From Rhodoblastus sp963703385 (lineage in GTDB: Bacteria; Pseudomonadota; Alphaproteobacteria; Rhizobiales; Beijerinckiaceae), in assembly GCA_963703385.1 (NCBI GenBank), contig OY969816.1:620001-684000 (forward strand): a stretch of DNA of 64,000 bases, given 5' to 3'. Position 1 is the first letter of the stretch, and the number at the start of each line of letters is the position of its first letter. The translations under genes were made by a program, and so were the position numbers. The notes below the pieces were generated by a model that searched no databases, was not told where the DNA came from, and saw only the letters and a program-made list of their open reading frames with translations. Of the stretch, positions 16,843-26,300 are shown one piece after another.

Positions 16843-17733
16843 TCAGCTCTCCGTGGCTTGGCGGGGGCTATATTCTCCGCGCCAGTCGGCGACGAATTTC
16901 TCAAGCTCCGGATCGGGCTTTTCCGGCAGCATGATCTTCAGGGTGACGAATTCGTCGCCGCTGGTTCCGTCGAGACGCCGGGCGCCTTTGCCTTTCAAGC
17001 GCAGCACGGCGTTGGTGTTGGTCCATTTCGGGACTTTCATCATGACCTTGCCGGTCGGGGTCGGCGCGACGACCTCCCCGCCGAGAACGGCTTCGCGCAG
17101 CGAGATCGGCAGGTCGAGATGGATGTCGTCGCCCCTGCGGGTGAAAATGCGGTGGGGCCGGACCTCGATCTCGATCAGGGCGTCGCCGGGAGGCCCGTCG
17201 CCCAGGCCGGGGCGGCCCTTGCCGCGCAGCCGCAGAACCTGGCCTTCGCGGGTTCCAGCCGGGATCCTGACGTCGAGCGCGGAGCCGTCCGGGAGCACGA
17301 CCTGCCGTTCGCCGCCGTTGATCGCCTCCAGAAAATCCAGTTCGAGGCGGTAGCGAATGTCGGCGCCGCGCATATGCGCCCGCGCCCGTCCTCCACGGCT
17401 GAAAATCTGCGAGAGAATCTCGTCGGCGTCGCCGAAATCCTCGTAGCCCGCGTCGCTTGAATAGGGTGAGGCGCCCTCGGAGAAATCGCGATAATAGCGA
17501 TGGGCCGGCCGCTCCGCGCCCGAAGCGTCGATTTCGCCGCGATCGAAACGGGCGCGCTTTTCCGCGTCGCCCAAAAGGTCGTAAGCGGCGGTGACTTCCT
17601 TGAACTGCTCCTCGGCCTTCTTGTTCCCGGGATTGAGGTCAGGATGCAGCTTCTTGGCAAGCCGCCGGTAGGCCTTCCGGATTTCATCCTGGGAGGCGGA
17701 TTTCTCGACTCCCAGCGTTACATAGGGATCCAT
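16843..17733 (-). CDS. cbpA: DnaJ-like co-chaperone CbpA
   Basis: A 296-residue class B J-protein: N-terminal J-domain with the HPD motif (AKKLHPDLNPGNKKAEEQFKE), a short Gly/Phe-poor linker and two C-terminal substrate-binding domains (ERQVVLPDGSALDVRIPAG ... GDDIHLDLPISLREAVLGGE). There is no CxxCxGxG zinc finger, separating it from DnaJ. It stimulates DnaK ATPase in stress. The ATG at 17733 (MDPYVTLGV) is used; an in-frame TTG two codons upstream is less likely. Forms an operon with cbpM. Confidence 0.92.
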   Translation of the reverse strand: MDPYVTLGVEKSASQDEIRKAYRRLAKKLHPDLNPGNKKAEEQFKEVTAAYDLLGDAEKRARFDRGEIDASGAERPAHRYYRDFSEGASPYSSDAGYEDFGDADEILSQIFSRGGRARAHMRGADIRYRLELDFLEAINGGERQVVLPDGSALDVRIPAGTREGQVLRLRGKGRPGLGDGPPGDALIEIEVRPHRIFTRRGDDIHLDLPISLREAVLGGEVVAPTPTGKVMMKVPKWTNTNAVLRLKGKGARRLDGTSGDEFVTLKIMLPEKPDPELEKFVADWRGEYSPRQATES

Positions 17734-17833
17734 GGGCAAAAAGGCCTCCCGCCCTGGTGAGGGCTATGGCGGCGAGTTTATGGCGAAGCCGGATCGTCAG
17801 GCAACCGAAGAGACGCGGCGGCGGGTCCGATGG

Positions 17834-18331
17834 TCAGAACTGGTACTTGTACTTGCCCACCTGCTGGAGCAGGGTCTGGAGCAGGCGGTTCTCGCCACCG
17901 CCGGTGACGGTCTTGTGGGTGGTGAAATCGACCACGCGGCCGTCCTCCAGCCCGTAATTGGCGGTGCGGGCGACCTTCTTGGCGCTGTCGAAATAGACCG
18001 CGAACACGCGCTGTTTGGTGATCTTCGCCGGCATCGCCGGAATCATCCGCTCGACCTTCTGGCTGATATAGTACCAGGCTTCCATGCCGACCGTGGAGGT
18101 GGTGGACGGAGACCCGAGCAGAACCAGGACCTGTTCGGCGGGCATGCCGGGACGAAGCTGGGCGATGGTCTGGTCGTCGAAGACATAGCCCCGATGAATG
18201 GTGTTCTCGTCGAGCGTGGAGCAGCCCGAAAGCGCGGCGACGGGCAGGGCGACGGCGAGAGCGAGGAGACTGCCGGCAAGCGCCCGGCGCGGCTGAACCC
18301 GTCCCCTCCGCCCATCAATCTTCGCCCGCAT
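17834..18331 (-). CDS. bamE: Outer membrane assembly lipoprotein BamE (SmpA/OmlA)
   Basis: A 165-residue lipoprotein of the beta-barrel assembly machinery. It has an N-terminal signal with lipobox ALSGC (acylated Cys near residue 37), followed by the BamE fold: NTIHRGYVFDDQTIAQLRPG, MPAEQVLVLLGSPSTTST, and the late AVYFDSAKKVARTANYGLEDG. The start at 18331 has GGAG seven bases upstream. A longer frame reaching 18676 runs through the tandem repeats and is not believed. The array of 41-base repeats begins 30 bases upstream of the start and so probably lies in its promoter or leader. Confidence 0.92.
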   Translation of the reverse strand: MRAKIDGRRGRVQPRRALAGSLLALAVALPVAALSGCSTLDENTIHRGYVFDDQTIAQLRPGMPAEQVLVLLGSPSTTSTVGMEAWYYISQKVERMIPAMPAKITKQRVFAVYFDSAKKVARTANYGLEDGRVVDFTTHKTVTGGGENRLLQTLLQQVGKYKYQF

Positions 18332-18674
18332 TCGCAATCTCCATCTGTCGTGATCTATGATGACGGTCGCTCTGGCATACGCCAACCGCTCGCGTAGTCT
18401 GTGACGGTCGCTCTGGCATATGCCAACCGCTCGCGTAGTCTGTGACGGTCGCTCTGGCATACGCCAACCGCTCGCGTAGTCTGTAACGGCCGCTCTGGCA
18501 GGCGCCAAAAGCTTCCGGAGTTTTCTGGCGGTTGCTCTGGCGTACGCCAACCGCTCCCGCAATTTTTGCCCTTGCATCCAGCCGCGCACACGCCTACCCC
18601 CCGCTGAAGGCAAAAGCAAGGCCTCGGCTCCGGATGGGGCTCGACGCCGACCAATTCTCGCGCGAAGGGGCAGC
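18332..18674. other. Divergent intergenic region bamE / chaperone gene
   Basis: 343 bases without a gene, mostly filled by the 41-base tandem repeats. It separates the leftward bamE from the rightward ubiquinol-cytochrome c chaperone gene and must carry both promoters. Confidence 0.6.
18361..18565 (-). repeat. 41-base tandem repeat array upstream of bamE
   Basis: Three nearly identical 41-base units (18361-18401, 18402-18442, 18443-18483) and two degenerate ones to about 18565. Each holds the near-palindrome TGGCATACGCCA next to CCGCTCGCG. Read on the minus strand the core equals that of the array at 16365-16480, so the two arrays face each other across cbpM-cbpA-bamE. Confidence 0.88.
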
Positions 18675-19193
18675 ATGATTTTCGGTCTATTCCGTAAAAA
18701 TCCGCTGGCGGATCAGATCGCAGGCCTGCACCGGGCGATCGTCGCCCAATCGCGCCTTCCGGCCTTTTTCATGCCGCCCTATGGCGTCGCCGACACGTTC
18801 GAGGGACGTTTCGAAATCCTCACCGTCAACGCGGGGCTGGTTCTGCGGCGTTTGAGTCTCCTGCCCGAGCCGGGGCGGGAGCTCGCGCAGTCCCTGTCCG
18901 ACGCCATTTTCTCAGGTCTCGACGACGCCTTTCGCGAGATCGGCATATCGGATGTCGGCGTGCCCAAGAAAATGAAAAAGCTCGCCCGCGCCTTCATGGG
19001 AAGGGGCGCGGCCTATTGGCAGGCTTGCGCCGAGGGCGAGGCGGCGCTGGCCGGGGCTTTGGCGCGCAATGTCCTCGCCGGCCAGGGCGACGGCGCGCCG
19101 CTCGCCGCTTATTTTCTGCGCGCCAAGGCCCTGCTTGACGAAACGCCGCTTGAGGTTTTCCTGCGGGGCGAGGCGCCTTTTCCGGCGCCCTGA
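18675..19193 (+). CDS. Ubiquinol-cytochrome c chaperone family protein
   Basis: A 172-residue protein resembling the Cbp3/UQCC1 domain, which in mitochondria assists cytochrome b synthesis and assembly of the bc1 complex. The visible family features are a short N-terminus (MIFGLFRKNPLADQIAGLHR), FFMPPYGVADTFEGRFEIL, the SDAIFSGLDDAFREIGISDV block and KMKKLARAFMGRGAAYWQA. It is cytoplasmic with no signal. It is followed by the YceD-like gene 48 bases downstream, the typical alphaproteobacterial order. The role in bacteria is inferred from the family. Confidence 0.85.
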   Translation: MIFGLFRKNPLADQIAGLHRAIVAQSRLPAFFMPPYGVADTFEGRFEILTVNAGLVLRRLSLLPEPGRELAQSLSDAIFSGLDDAFREIGISDVGVPKKMKKLARAFMGRGAAYWQACAEGEAALAGALARNVLAGQGDGAPLAAYFLRAKALLDETPLEVFLRGEAPFPAP

Positions 19194-19241
19194 CGCCAGG
19201 CGACCTGAGACCAGAGACCACAGACTGAAGAGGGGGAAGCC

Positions 19242-19814
19242 ATGACAGAAGCCTGTATTCCGGCGGGGCCGCCGCCTTTTTCCCGGCCGATCGCCGTCGA
19301 GACCGTCGGCGAAAAGGGGCTGCGCCTCGATTGGCAAGCGAGCGCGGCGGAATGCGCGGCGCTCGCCCAACAGGACGGGCTGGTCGCGCTCCGCGATCTG
19401 CGCGTCGAAGCCGAGGTCACGCGGCGCGGGCGCGACCGCCTGCTGGTCAGGGGCCGGGTGCGGGCGGTGGCGACCCAGAACTGCGTGGTGACGATGGAGC
19501 CGTTCGACGCCGAAGTCGAGGAGCCGTTCGAAGTGGAATTCGCGCCGGAAGCCGAGGCCGAGGCGGCCTATGCCCGCGCCATGGCCGAGATCGAGGCGGC
19601 GCAGGACAAAGCGGCGGCGCTCGCCGCGCAGCCCGACCCGCCAGACCCGATCATCAATGGCCGGATCGACCTCGGCGCCCTCGCGGCGGAATACCTCGCG
19701 CTCGGGCTTGATCCCTATCCGCGCGGGCCCGGCGCCCGTTTCGATCCCATGATCGAGGACGCCGGCGAGCCGCCCTCGCCCTTCGCCGCTTTGGCGAAGC
19801 TGAAAAAGGAATGA
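19242..19814 (+). CDS. YceD-family (DUF177) protein
   Basis: A 190-residue YceD-like protein. Family marks are the early FSRPIAVETVGEKGLRLDWQA, the motif TQNCVVTMEPFDAEVEEPFEVEFAP, and the ending DLGALAAEYLALGLDPYPRGPGA with FAALAKLKK. YceD genes usually precede rpmF (ribosomal protein L32) and plsX and have been linked to 23S rRNA or L32 accumulation. Here plsX follows, but no L32 gene lies between them (19815-19972 is too short and shows no such frame). Good ribosome binding site (GAGGGGG) before the start. Confidence 0.88.
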   Translation: MTEACIPAGPPPFSRPIAVETVGEKGLRLDWQASAAECAALAQQDGLVALRDLRVEAEVTRRGRDRLLVRGRVRAVATQNCVVTMEPFDAEVEEPFEVEFAPEAEAEAAYARAMAEIEAAQDKAAALAAQPDPPDPIINGRIDLGALAAEYLALGLDPYPRGPGARFDPMIEDAGEPPSPFAALAKLKKE

Positions 19815-19972
19815 AAGGCCCGCCCTTCAAGGCCTGAGGGCTTGCCAAGCGCCGCGCAACGTCTATTGTCCGGCCCGCTCGAACATGAACCCGGAAAGTG
19901 AAAGCCGGTTTTTCGAAAAAATCATGCTCGAACCGAATTGTAGGGCCGCCGGAACCGGAGTTTGACAAGGAA

Positions 19973-21061
19973 ATGGAAAAGCCTGTGCGGATCTCGCTCG
20001 ACGCCATGGGCGGGGATTTCGGCCCCTCCGTCGTCGTTCCGGGCGCCGCCATGTTCCTTGAGCGTAATCCCGGCGATCGTTTTTTGATGTTCGGCGACGT
20101 CGCGAAGATCGAGCCCTTGCTGCGCGCCCATCCCCGGCTGAAGGCAGTGACCGAGCTGCGTCACACCAGTGTCGCCGTCGGCATGGCGGACAGGCCGAGT
20201 CAGGCTTTGCGCACGACCCGTCGCCATTCCTCGATGTGGATGGCGATCGAGGCGGCGCGCGACGGCGCCGCCGATTGCGCGGTCTCGGCCGGCAACACCG
20301 GCGCGCTCATGGCCATGTCGAAGATCTGCCTGCGCACCATGGCCCAGATCGACCGCCCCGCGCTCGCCGCGATCTGGCCGACCCTGCGCGGCAGCTCCGT
20401 CGTTCTCGACGTCGGCGCGACCATCGGCGCCGACGCCCAGCATTATGTCGATCTCGCCATCATGGGCGCGGCCATGGCGCGCAGCCTGTTCGAGGTCGAG
20501 CGGCCGACGGTCGGCCTGCTCAACGTCGGGGTCGAGGAGGTCAAGGGAATCGAGGAGGTCAAGGCCGCCTCCCGCCTGTTGCAGGGGATCGACTCGCCGC
20601 TGCTCGACTATCGCGGATTCGTCGAGGGCGACGACATCGGGCGCGGCACGGTCGACGTCGTGGTGACCGAAGGTTTTTCGGGCAATATCGCGCTCAAGAC
20701 CGCCGAGGGCACCGCGAAGCAGATCCGCGCCTATCTCAAACAGTCTTTGACCAGCAATTTGAAGAACAAGCTCGGCGCCTTCCTGGCGCGGGAGGCCTTC
20801 GAGGACCTGAAGGCGAAATTGTCGCCGCGCGAAGCCAGCGGCGCGGTGTTTCTCGGCCTGGACGGCGTGGTGATCAAGGCGCATGGCGGCGTGGACGCCG
20901 ATGGCTTTTCCGGCGCGATCGAGCTCGGCTCCAACATGGTCCGCCACGGATTATTGGAAAAAATCCGCGACATGATGACGCTCGCCAACGAACACGCCGC
21001 CGCGCTGGAGGGCGTTTCGCGGGCGGATCGAGCGGACGCGCCGCCGCCCGACGCGGCTTGA
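19973..21061 (+). CDS. plsX: Phosphate acyltransferase PlsX
   Basis: PlsX (362 residues) converts acyl-ACP to acyl-phosphate, the acyl donor for PlsY in phospholipid synthesis; it is a soluble protein that associates with the membrane. Diagnostic motifs are RISLDAMGGDFGPSVVVPGA, VSAGNTGALMAMSKI, LLNVGVEEVKGIEEVKAA and VTEGFSGNIALKTAEGTAK. The ATG at 19973 has AAGGAA upstream; the frame is open to 19898 but that part is not conserved. Upstream of fabH (22 bases), the standard order. Confidence 0.96.
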   Translation: MEKPVRISLDAMGGDFGPSVVVPGAAMFLERNPGDRFLMFGDVAKIEPLLRAHPRLKAVTELRHTSVAVGMADRPSQALRTTRRHSSMWMAIEAARDGAADCAVSAGNTGALMAMSKICLRTMAQIDRPALAAIWPTLRGSSVVLDVGATIGADAQHYVDLAIMGAAMARSLFEVERPTVGLLNVGVEEVKGIEEVKAASRLLQGIDSPLLDYRGFVEGDDIGRGTVDVVVTEGFSGNIALKTAEGTAKQIRAYLKQSLTSNLKNKLGAFLAREAFEDLKAKLSPREASGAVFLGLDGVVIKAHGGVDADGFSGAIELGSNMVRHGLLEKIRDMMTLANEHAAALEGVSRADRADAPPPDAA

Positions 21062-21083
21062 GACCAGGATTGGAAACCCCCAG

Positions 21084-22073
21084 TTGACGCAACAGACAAA
21101 AAAACTGCGCTCGGTGGTGATAGGCGTCGGCTCGGCGCTGCCGCGCCGCTGTGTGACGAACCGGGAGCTGGAAAGCGAGGTCGACACCTCGGACGCATGG
21201 ATCGTCCAGCGCACCGGGATCACCCAGCGCTATATCGCGGGCGAGGGCGAAACCACGGCGAGCCTCGGCGCCGAGGCTGCGCGCGCTGCCATGGCCCACG
21301 CCGGCTGCGCGCCCGAGGACATCGACCTCATCATCTGCGCCACCTCGACGCCCGACCTGACCTTTCCCTCAGCCGCGACCATGATCCAGGCGGAACTGGG
21401 CGTTCACGGCGGCGTCGCCTTTGATCTCCAGGCGGTCTGCGCCGGTTTCGTCTTCGCGGTCGCGACCGCCGACAAGTTCCTGACCTCCGGTTCGCACAAG
21501 CGCGCCCTGGTGATCGGCTCGGAAACCTTTTCGCGTATCCTCGACTGGCATGACCGCACCACCTGCGTGCTGTTTGGCGACGGCGCCGGCGCGATGGTGC
21601 TGGAGGCCCAGCAAGGCGAGGGGACCAATGCGGATCGCGGCGTCCTCGCTGCAAGGCTGCGCTCGGACGGGCGGTACAAGTCGAAACTCTATGTCGATGG
21701 CGGCCCCTCGACCACCGGGACCGCCGGTTGCGTGCGCATGGAAGGCAAGGAGGTTTTCCGCTTCGCCGTCGGTCATGTCACCGATGTCATGGTCGATTCC
21801 TTCGCCGACGCCGGGCTGACTGCGGAAGACCTCGATTGGTTCGTGCCCCATCAGGCCAACCAGCGGATCATCGACGCCTCGGCGCACAAGCTCGGGATCC
21901 CGCTGCAAAAAGTGGTGAAGACGGTGCAATTGCATGGCAACACCTCGGCGGCCTCGATTCCGCTTGCACTCAGCGCGGCCTGCGAGGACGGACGAATCAA
22001 GCCCGGCGACCTGGTCATGATCGAGGCGATCGGCGGCGGCTTCACCTGGGGCGCGGCATTGATCAGGTGGTGA
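21084..22073 (+). CDS. fabH: Beta-ketoacyl-ACP synthase III
   Basis: FabH (329 residues) starts fatty-acid elongation by condensing acetyl-CoA with malonyl-ACP. The triad is present: cysteine in LQAVCAGFVFAV, histidine in VPHQANQRIIDA and asparagine in HGNTSAASIPLAL. The N-terminus SVVIGVGSALPRRCVTN and WIVQRTGITQRYIA are typical. The start is a TTG at 21084; no ATG lies near the expected N-terminus, so a TTG start is the best choice. Cotranscribed with plsX and probably ihfA. Confidence 0.95.
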   Translation: MTQQTKKLRSVVIGVGSALPRRCVTNRELESEVDTSDAWIVQRTGITQRYIAGEGETTASLGAEAARAAMAHAGCAPEDIDLIICATSTPDLTFPSAATMIQAELGVHGGVAFDLQAVCAGFVFAVATADKFLTSGSHKRALVIGSETFSRILDWHDRTTCVLFGDGAGAMVLEAQQGEGTNADRGVLAARLRSDGRYKSKLYVDGGPSTTGTAGCVRMEGKEVFRFAVGHVTDVMVDSFADAGLTAEDLDWFVPHQANQRIIDASAHKLGIPLQKVVKTVQLHGNTSAASIPLALSAACEDGRIKPGDLVMIEAIGGGFTWGAALIRW

Positions 22074-22236
22074 AGGCCGTCTCGCAGGCCGCAAGAGGGG
22101 CGCGGCATATCCGTAATATCCGCAATTCCGGAATTTCCGTTAGAAAACCTTGACTTATCAGGCTATATTGTCTTCCGTATGCCCTTGGCCCGGGCGGCTG
22201 GGGATCGGCAAGCGAACTTTTCCGGGGGCTTGTTCA

Positions 22237-22602
22237 ATGGCGACAGAAATTTTGCAGGCGAAAGCGATTGAGACTCCTCTGCTTGCCGCGGAACGCGGTG
22301 GGCTTGAGCTTCGCAAGCACACTGTGACCCGCTCCGAACTGGCGGACGCCCTGTTCCGCCGCATCGGCTTGTCGCGTCTCGAATCCGCGCAACTGGTGGA
22401 AATGGTGATCGACGAGATCAGCGACGCGGTGCTGCGCGGAGAAAATGTGAAGCTCTCGGGTTTCGGCGCCTTCATCCAACGGTCCAAGCGGGAACGCGTC
22501 GGACGCAACCCCAAGACGGGCGTGGAGGCGAAAATCTCGCCGCGCAAGGTGCTGGTGTTCAAGGCTTCCCATATCATGCGCGATCGCATAAACGAGGAAT
22601 GA
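22237..22602 (+). CDS. ihfA: Integration host factor alpha subunit
   Basis: IhfA pairs with IhfB to bend DNA sharply at specific sites and takes part in replication, recombination and sigma54 transcription. The core matches well: VTRSELADALFRRIGLSRLES, VEMVIDEISDAVLRGENVKL and the arm motif RVGRNPKTGVEAKISPRKV. At 121 residues it is about 20 longer than usual because of an N-terminal extension (MATEILQAKAIETPLLAAER) of unknown use; the ATG at 22237 is the best start, as a later in-frame ATG would remove part of the core. Followed by the merR-like gene, as in related genomes. Confidence 0.92.
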   Translation: MATEILQAKAIETPLLAAERGGLELRKHTVTRSELADALFRRIGLSRLESAQLVEMVIDEISDAVLRGENVKLSGFGAFIQRSKRERVGRNPKTGVEAKISPRKVLVFKASHIMRDRINEE

Positions 22603-22642
22603 GGCCCGGCTCGAACGGGCCGTCGCTCTGCCGGAGCCGGCG

Positions 22643-23125
22643 ATGGACAAGACGCAGGACGCCTTTCGCACCATCGGCGAAGTCGCGGAGGAGCTGGATC
22701 TTCCCCAGCACGTCCTCCGCTTCTGGGAAACCAAGTTCAATCAGATCCGCCCGGTCAAGCGCGCCGGCGGCCGGCGCTATTACCGGCCCGAGGACGTGCG
22801 GCTCGTCGCCGCGATCCGAATCCTGCTCTATAGCGAGGGCTATACGATACGCGGCGTCCAGCGCCTGCTGAAAGAGCAGGGCGCAAAGGCGCTGATCGCG
22901 GCGTCGCGGGCCGGCGGGCGCGGCTTGCCGCCGCCCCCGTCGGACAGCGCCGATCACGCGCCGGAGGTGGAGCCCACGCCAGCGGAATTGGCCGAGGAAT
23001 TCGCCGGCGACGCCGAATTCGCGGTCGCGACCCGTCTTTCGCCCCAGGACCGCCATCGCATGGAAGCCATTCTGGCCGAACTGGCCGAGGGCGCGCGCAT
23101 CCTCGAAGCCGCGCGGCGGAGCTGA
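22643..23125 (+). CDS. MerR family transcriptional regulator
   Basis: A 160-residue regulator with an N-terminal MerR winged-helix domain: RTIGEVAEELDLPQHVLRFW, ETKFNQIRPVKRAGGRRYYR, then the second helix ILLYSEGYTIRGVQRLLKE. The C-terminal half is acidic, low in conservation, and has no cysteine cluster, so no metal sensing can be claimed. This gene is a stable neighbour of ihfA and tRNA-Pro in alphaproteobacteria; its target is unknown. An intrinsic terminator begins right at its stop codon. Confidence 0.92.
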   Translation: MDKTQDAFRTIGEVAEELDLPQHVLRFWETKFNQIRPVKRAGGRRYYRPEDVRLVAAIRILLYSEGYTIRGVQRLLKEQGAKALIAASRAGGRGLPPPPSDSADHAPEVEPTPAELAEEFAGDAEFAVATRLSPQDRHRMEAILAELAEGARILEAARRS

Positions 23126-23146
23126 CGGCGCCGCGCCGTTTTTTTT
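23126..23146 (+). terminator. Intrinsic terminator of the plsX-fabH-ihfA-merR block
   Basis: Stem CGGCG / CGCCG with a three-base loop followed by eight T residues, directly after the merR-like stop codon. Confidence 0.8.
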
Positions 23147-23196
23147 GCCGGTGCGGCGTTGCCAGCCCCAGAAGCCTTCTCTATAAGGCGGGCAGT

Positions 23197-23274
23197 CGGA
23201 GTGTAGCGCAGTCCGGTTAGCGCACTAGTCTGGGGGACTAGGGGTCGTGGGTTCGAATCCCGCCACTCCGACCA
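23197..23274 (+). tRNA. tRNA-Pro (anticodon GGG)
   Basis: The acceptor arms CGGAGTG and CACTCCG pair, followed by A and an encoded CCA (23272-23274). The D arm reads GCGCAGTCCGGTTAGCGC, the anticodon stem CTAGT / ACTAG closes a seven-base loop CTGGGGG whose middle three bases are GGG, and the T arm contains GGTTCGAATCC. Located after the merR-like gene as in related genomes. Confidence 0.97.
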
Positions 23275-23319
23275 TTTTCTCGTTGAAATCACAAGCGCTT
23301 TTCGTCAGCGCGGCAGATG

Positions 23320-26300
23320 TCACACGCCGATCGGCCGGCGCAAGTCCAGCGTGGTCGGGAAGTCGCCGGTCGCCTCCTGCGCCGGCGGGCGGATGCGGCC
23401 CGGCGTGTGGCCGTGGTCCTGGAAACGGGCGAGGCGGCGGGCTTCGGCTTCGTAGCTGTTGACCGGGAAGGTCTCGTAATGGCGCCCGCCGGGATGGGTC
23501 GCATGATAGACGCAGCCGCCCAGCGACCTGTCGCTCCATTTGTCGACGATGTCGAAAGTCAGCGGGACATGGGGCTGGATGTTCGGGTGATAGCCGGAAT
23601 CGGGCTGCCAGGCCTTGAAGCGCACGCCCGCCACCGCCTCGCCGCGTCTGCCGGTGGAGTTCAGCGGCAAGATGCGGGTGTTGCAGGTCACGACATGGCG
23701 GGCTTCGTTGAAGCCTTCGACGCGAACCTGCAGGCGCTCGACCGAGGAATCGACATAGCGCACCGTGCCGCCGGTCGCGCCTTCCTCGCCCATGACATGC
23801 CACGGCTCCAGCGCCTGCCGGATTTCGAGCTTCACGCCGGAATGTTCGACCTGGCCATAGAAGGGGAAGCGGAATTCATATTGCGCGCGATACCATTCCC
23901 GGTCGAAATCATAGCCGGCGCGACGCAAATCTTCGAGTACGCCGAGAAAATCTTCCCAGACATAATGCGGCAGCATGAAGCGGTCGTGCAGGCTCGTGCC
24001 CCAGCGCGCCAGCTGGCCCTCCTGCGGCTCGCGCCAGAACCACGCCACCAGAGCGCGCAGCAGAAGCTGCTGCGACAGCGACATGCGGGCGTCGGGCGGC
24101 ATTTCGAACGAGCGGAATTCGACCAGGCCGAGCCGCCCGGTCGAGCCGGACGGCGAATAAAGCTTGTCGATGCAGATTTCGGCGCGATGGGTGTTGCCAG
24201 TCACGTCGGTCAGAAGATTGCGATAGAGCCGGTCGACCAGCCAGGGCGGCGTATAATCCTGGCCGGGCCCGGGCGTGTTGGCGAGCGCGATCTCCATCTC
24301 GTAGAGCGCGTCGTGACGCGCCTCGTCGATGCGCGGCGACTGCGAGGTCGGGCCGATGAACAGGCCGGAAAAGAGATAGGACAGCGACGGGTGGCGCTGC
24401 CAATAGACGATCAGGCTTTTCAGCAGGTCGGGCCGGCGCAGAAAAGGCGAATCGCTGGGCGTGGCGCCGCCGATGACGACGTGATTGCCGCCGCCGGAGC
24501 CGACATGGCGCCCGTCGACCATGAATTTTTCCGTGCCGAGCCGCGACAGCCGCGCCTGCTCGTAGAGCGTCGTGCTGATCTCGACCAGTTCGTCCCAATT
24601 GTCGGAAGGATGGACGTTGACCTCGATCACGCCGGGATCGGGCGCGACGCGGATCACCTGCAAACGCCAGTCGGGCGGCGGCGGATAGCCCTCGATATGA
24701 ACCGGAAGGTCGAGATCCCCGGCGGTCGTCTCGACCGCCGCCAGCAGCTCCAGATAATCTTCCAGAACAGCGACCGGCGGCATGAAGACGTGCAGCCGCC
24801 CGTTGCGCGGCTCGACGCTGAGCGCGGTGCGCACTTCCGACGAGGTGTCGAGAACTTGCTGGCCCTGGACCTGCGGGTCGGGCGTGACCTCGGCGCGGCG
24901 GTATTTCTGCGCGATGGCCTCGGCCTTGGGCAGCGGCGGACGCGCTTCGGTCGGGTCCTGCTGCACGAGGAAGGGATAGGCGCTCGGCGGCGCATAGGGC
25001 AGCGACTTGAGCGGCAGGCGGAAGCCGACCGGCGAATCGCCGGGGGTGAGAAAGATGGCGCCGCGCCGCAACGGCCATTTCTGGCTGATCCAGCCGCGGG
25101 TCCGGGTCTCGGCGTTCCAGCGCTGCACCGGCAGGACGAAGCCGGTCGGGACGTTCAGGCCCCGGCTGAACACGCGCGCGAAACGGGTCCGCTCCTCCGG
25201 CTCGGCGAGCTTGCTGTCGCCGGGCGTGACATTGAACGGCAGCTCGGATTCTTTCAAAATCCATAGCGCCGGATCCTCATAGGCCGGCACGACGTAATCT
25301 TCCGGAATCATCAGCTTTTCGGCGACGGCAGCGCAGAACAGACGCGCCTGTTCCGGCGTCGTGGGCTTTTCGGAATTTTCGCGCGCGATCAGATTGACGT
25401 CGCGCCAGATCGGCTCGCCGTCCTTGCGCCAATAGATCGAAAAGGTCCAGCGCGGCAGGCTTTCGCCCGGATACCATTTGCCCTGGCCGTAATGGAGAAA
25501 ACCATTGGGCGCGAACTTTTCGCGCAAGCGCCGCGTGAGGTCGTCGGCCAAAGCCCGTTTGGTCGGGCCGACGGCCTCGGTGTTCCATTCCGCCGCCTGG
25601 TAATCGTCGATCGAGACGAAGGTCGGCTCGCCGCCCATGGTCAGGCGCACGTCCTGCGCGCGCAGTTCGGCGTCCACTTTTTTCCCCAGGGCGTCGAGCG
25701 CCCGCCAGGCCTCGTCCGAGAAAGGCGCGGTCACGCGCGGCTTCTCGTCCAGCCGTTCGACCGTCATCTCGAAGCCGAAATCGGCGCGGGCGTCGCCGGT
25801 GAACGAGCCTTCGATCGGCGAGGCGGACGAATAATGCGGCGTGGCGGCGAGCGGCAGATGGCCTTCGCCCGCGAACAGGCCGGAGGTCGGGTCGAGGCCG
25901 ACCCAGCCGGCGCCGGGAAGATAGACCTCGGCCCAGGCGTGGAGATCGGTGAAATCGTGTTCCGTTCCCGGAGGGCCGTCGAGCGATTTCACGTCCGCGC
26001 GCAACTGGATCAGATAGCCGGAGACGAAACGCGCGGCGAAGCCGAGATGGCGCAGGACCTGGACCAGCAGCCAGCCGGTGTCGCGGCATGAGCCCGAGGC
26101 GAGTTTGAGCGTCTCCTCCGGCGTCTGCACGCCGGGCTCCATGCGCACGACATAGGTCGTCTTCTTGTGCAGGTCCTGGTTCAGCCAGACCAGGAAATCG
26201 ACCGTGCCGCAGTTTTCGCGCGGGATCGTATCGAGGTATTTTTGCAGCAGCGGCCCGGCCGGCTCGGCGCCGACATAGGCCGAAATATCCTTGGCGAGCG

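Noticed and set aside
23317..25266. Plus-strand open frame of 649 codons opposite the DUF2126 gene
   Set aside because: Antisense shadow of the transglutaminase-DUF2126 gene with no domain of its own.
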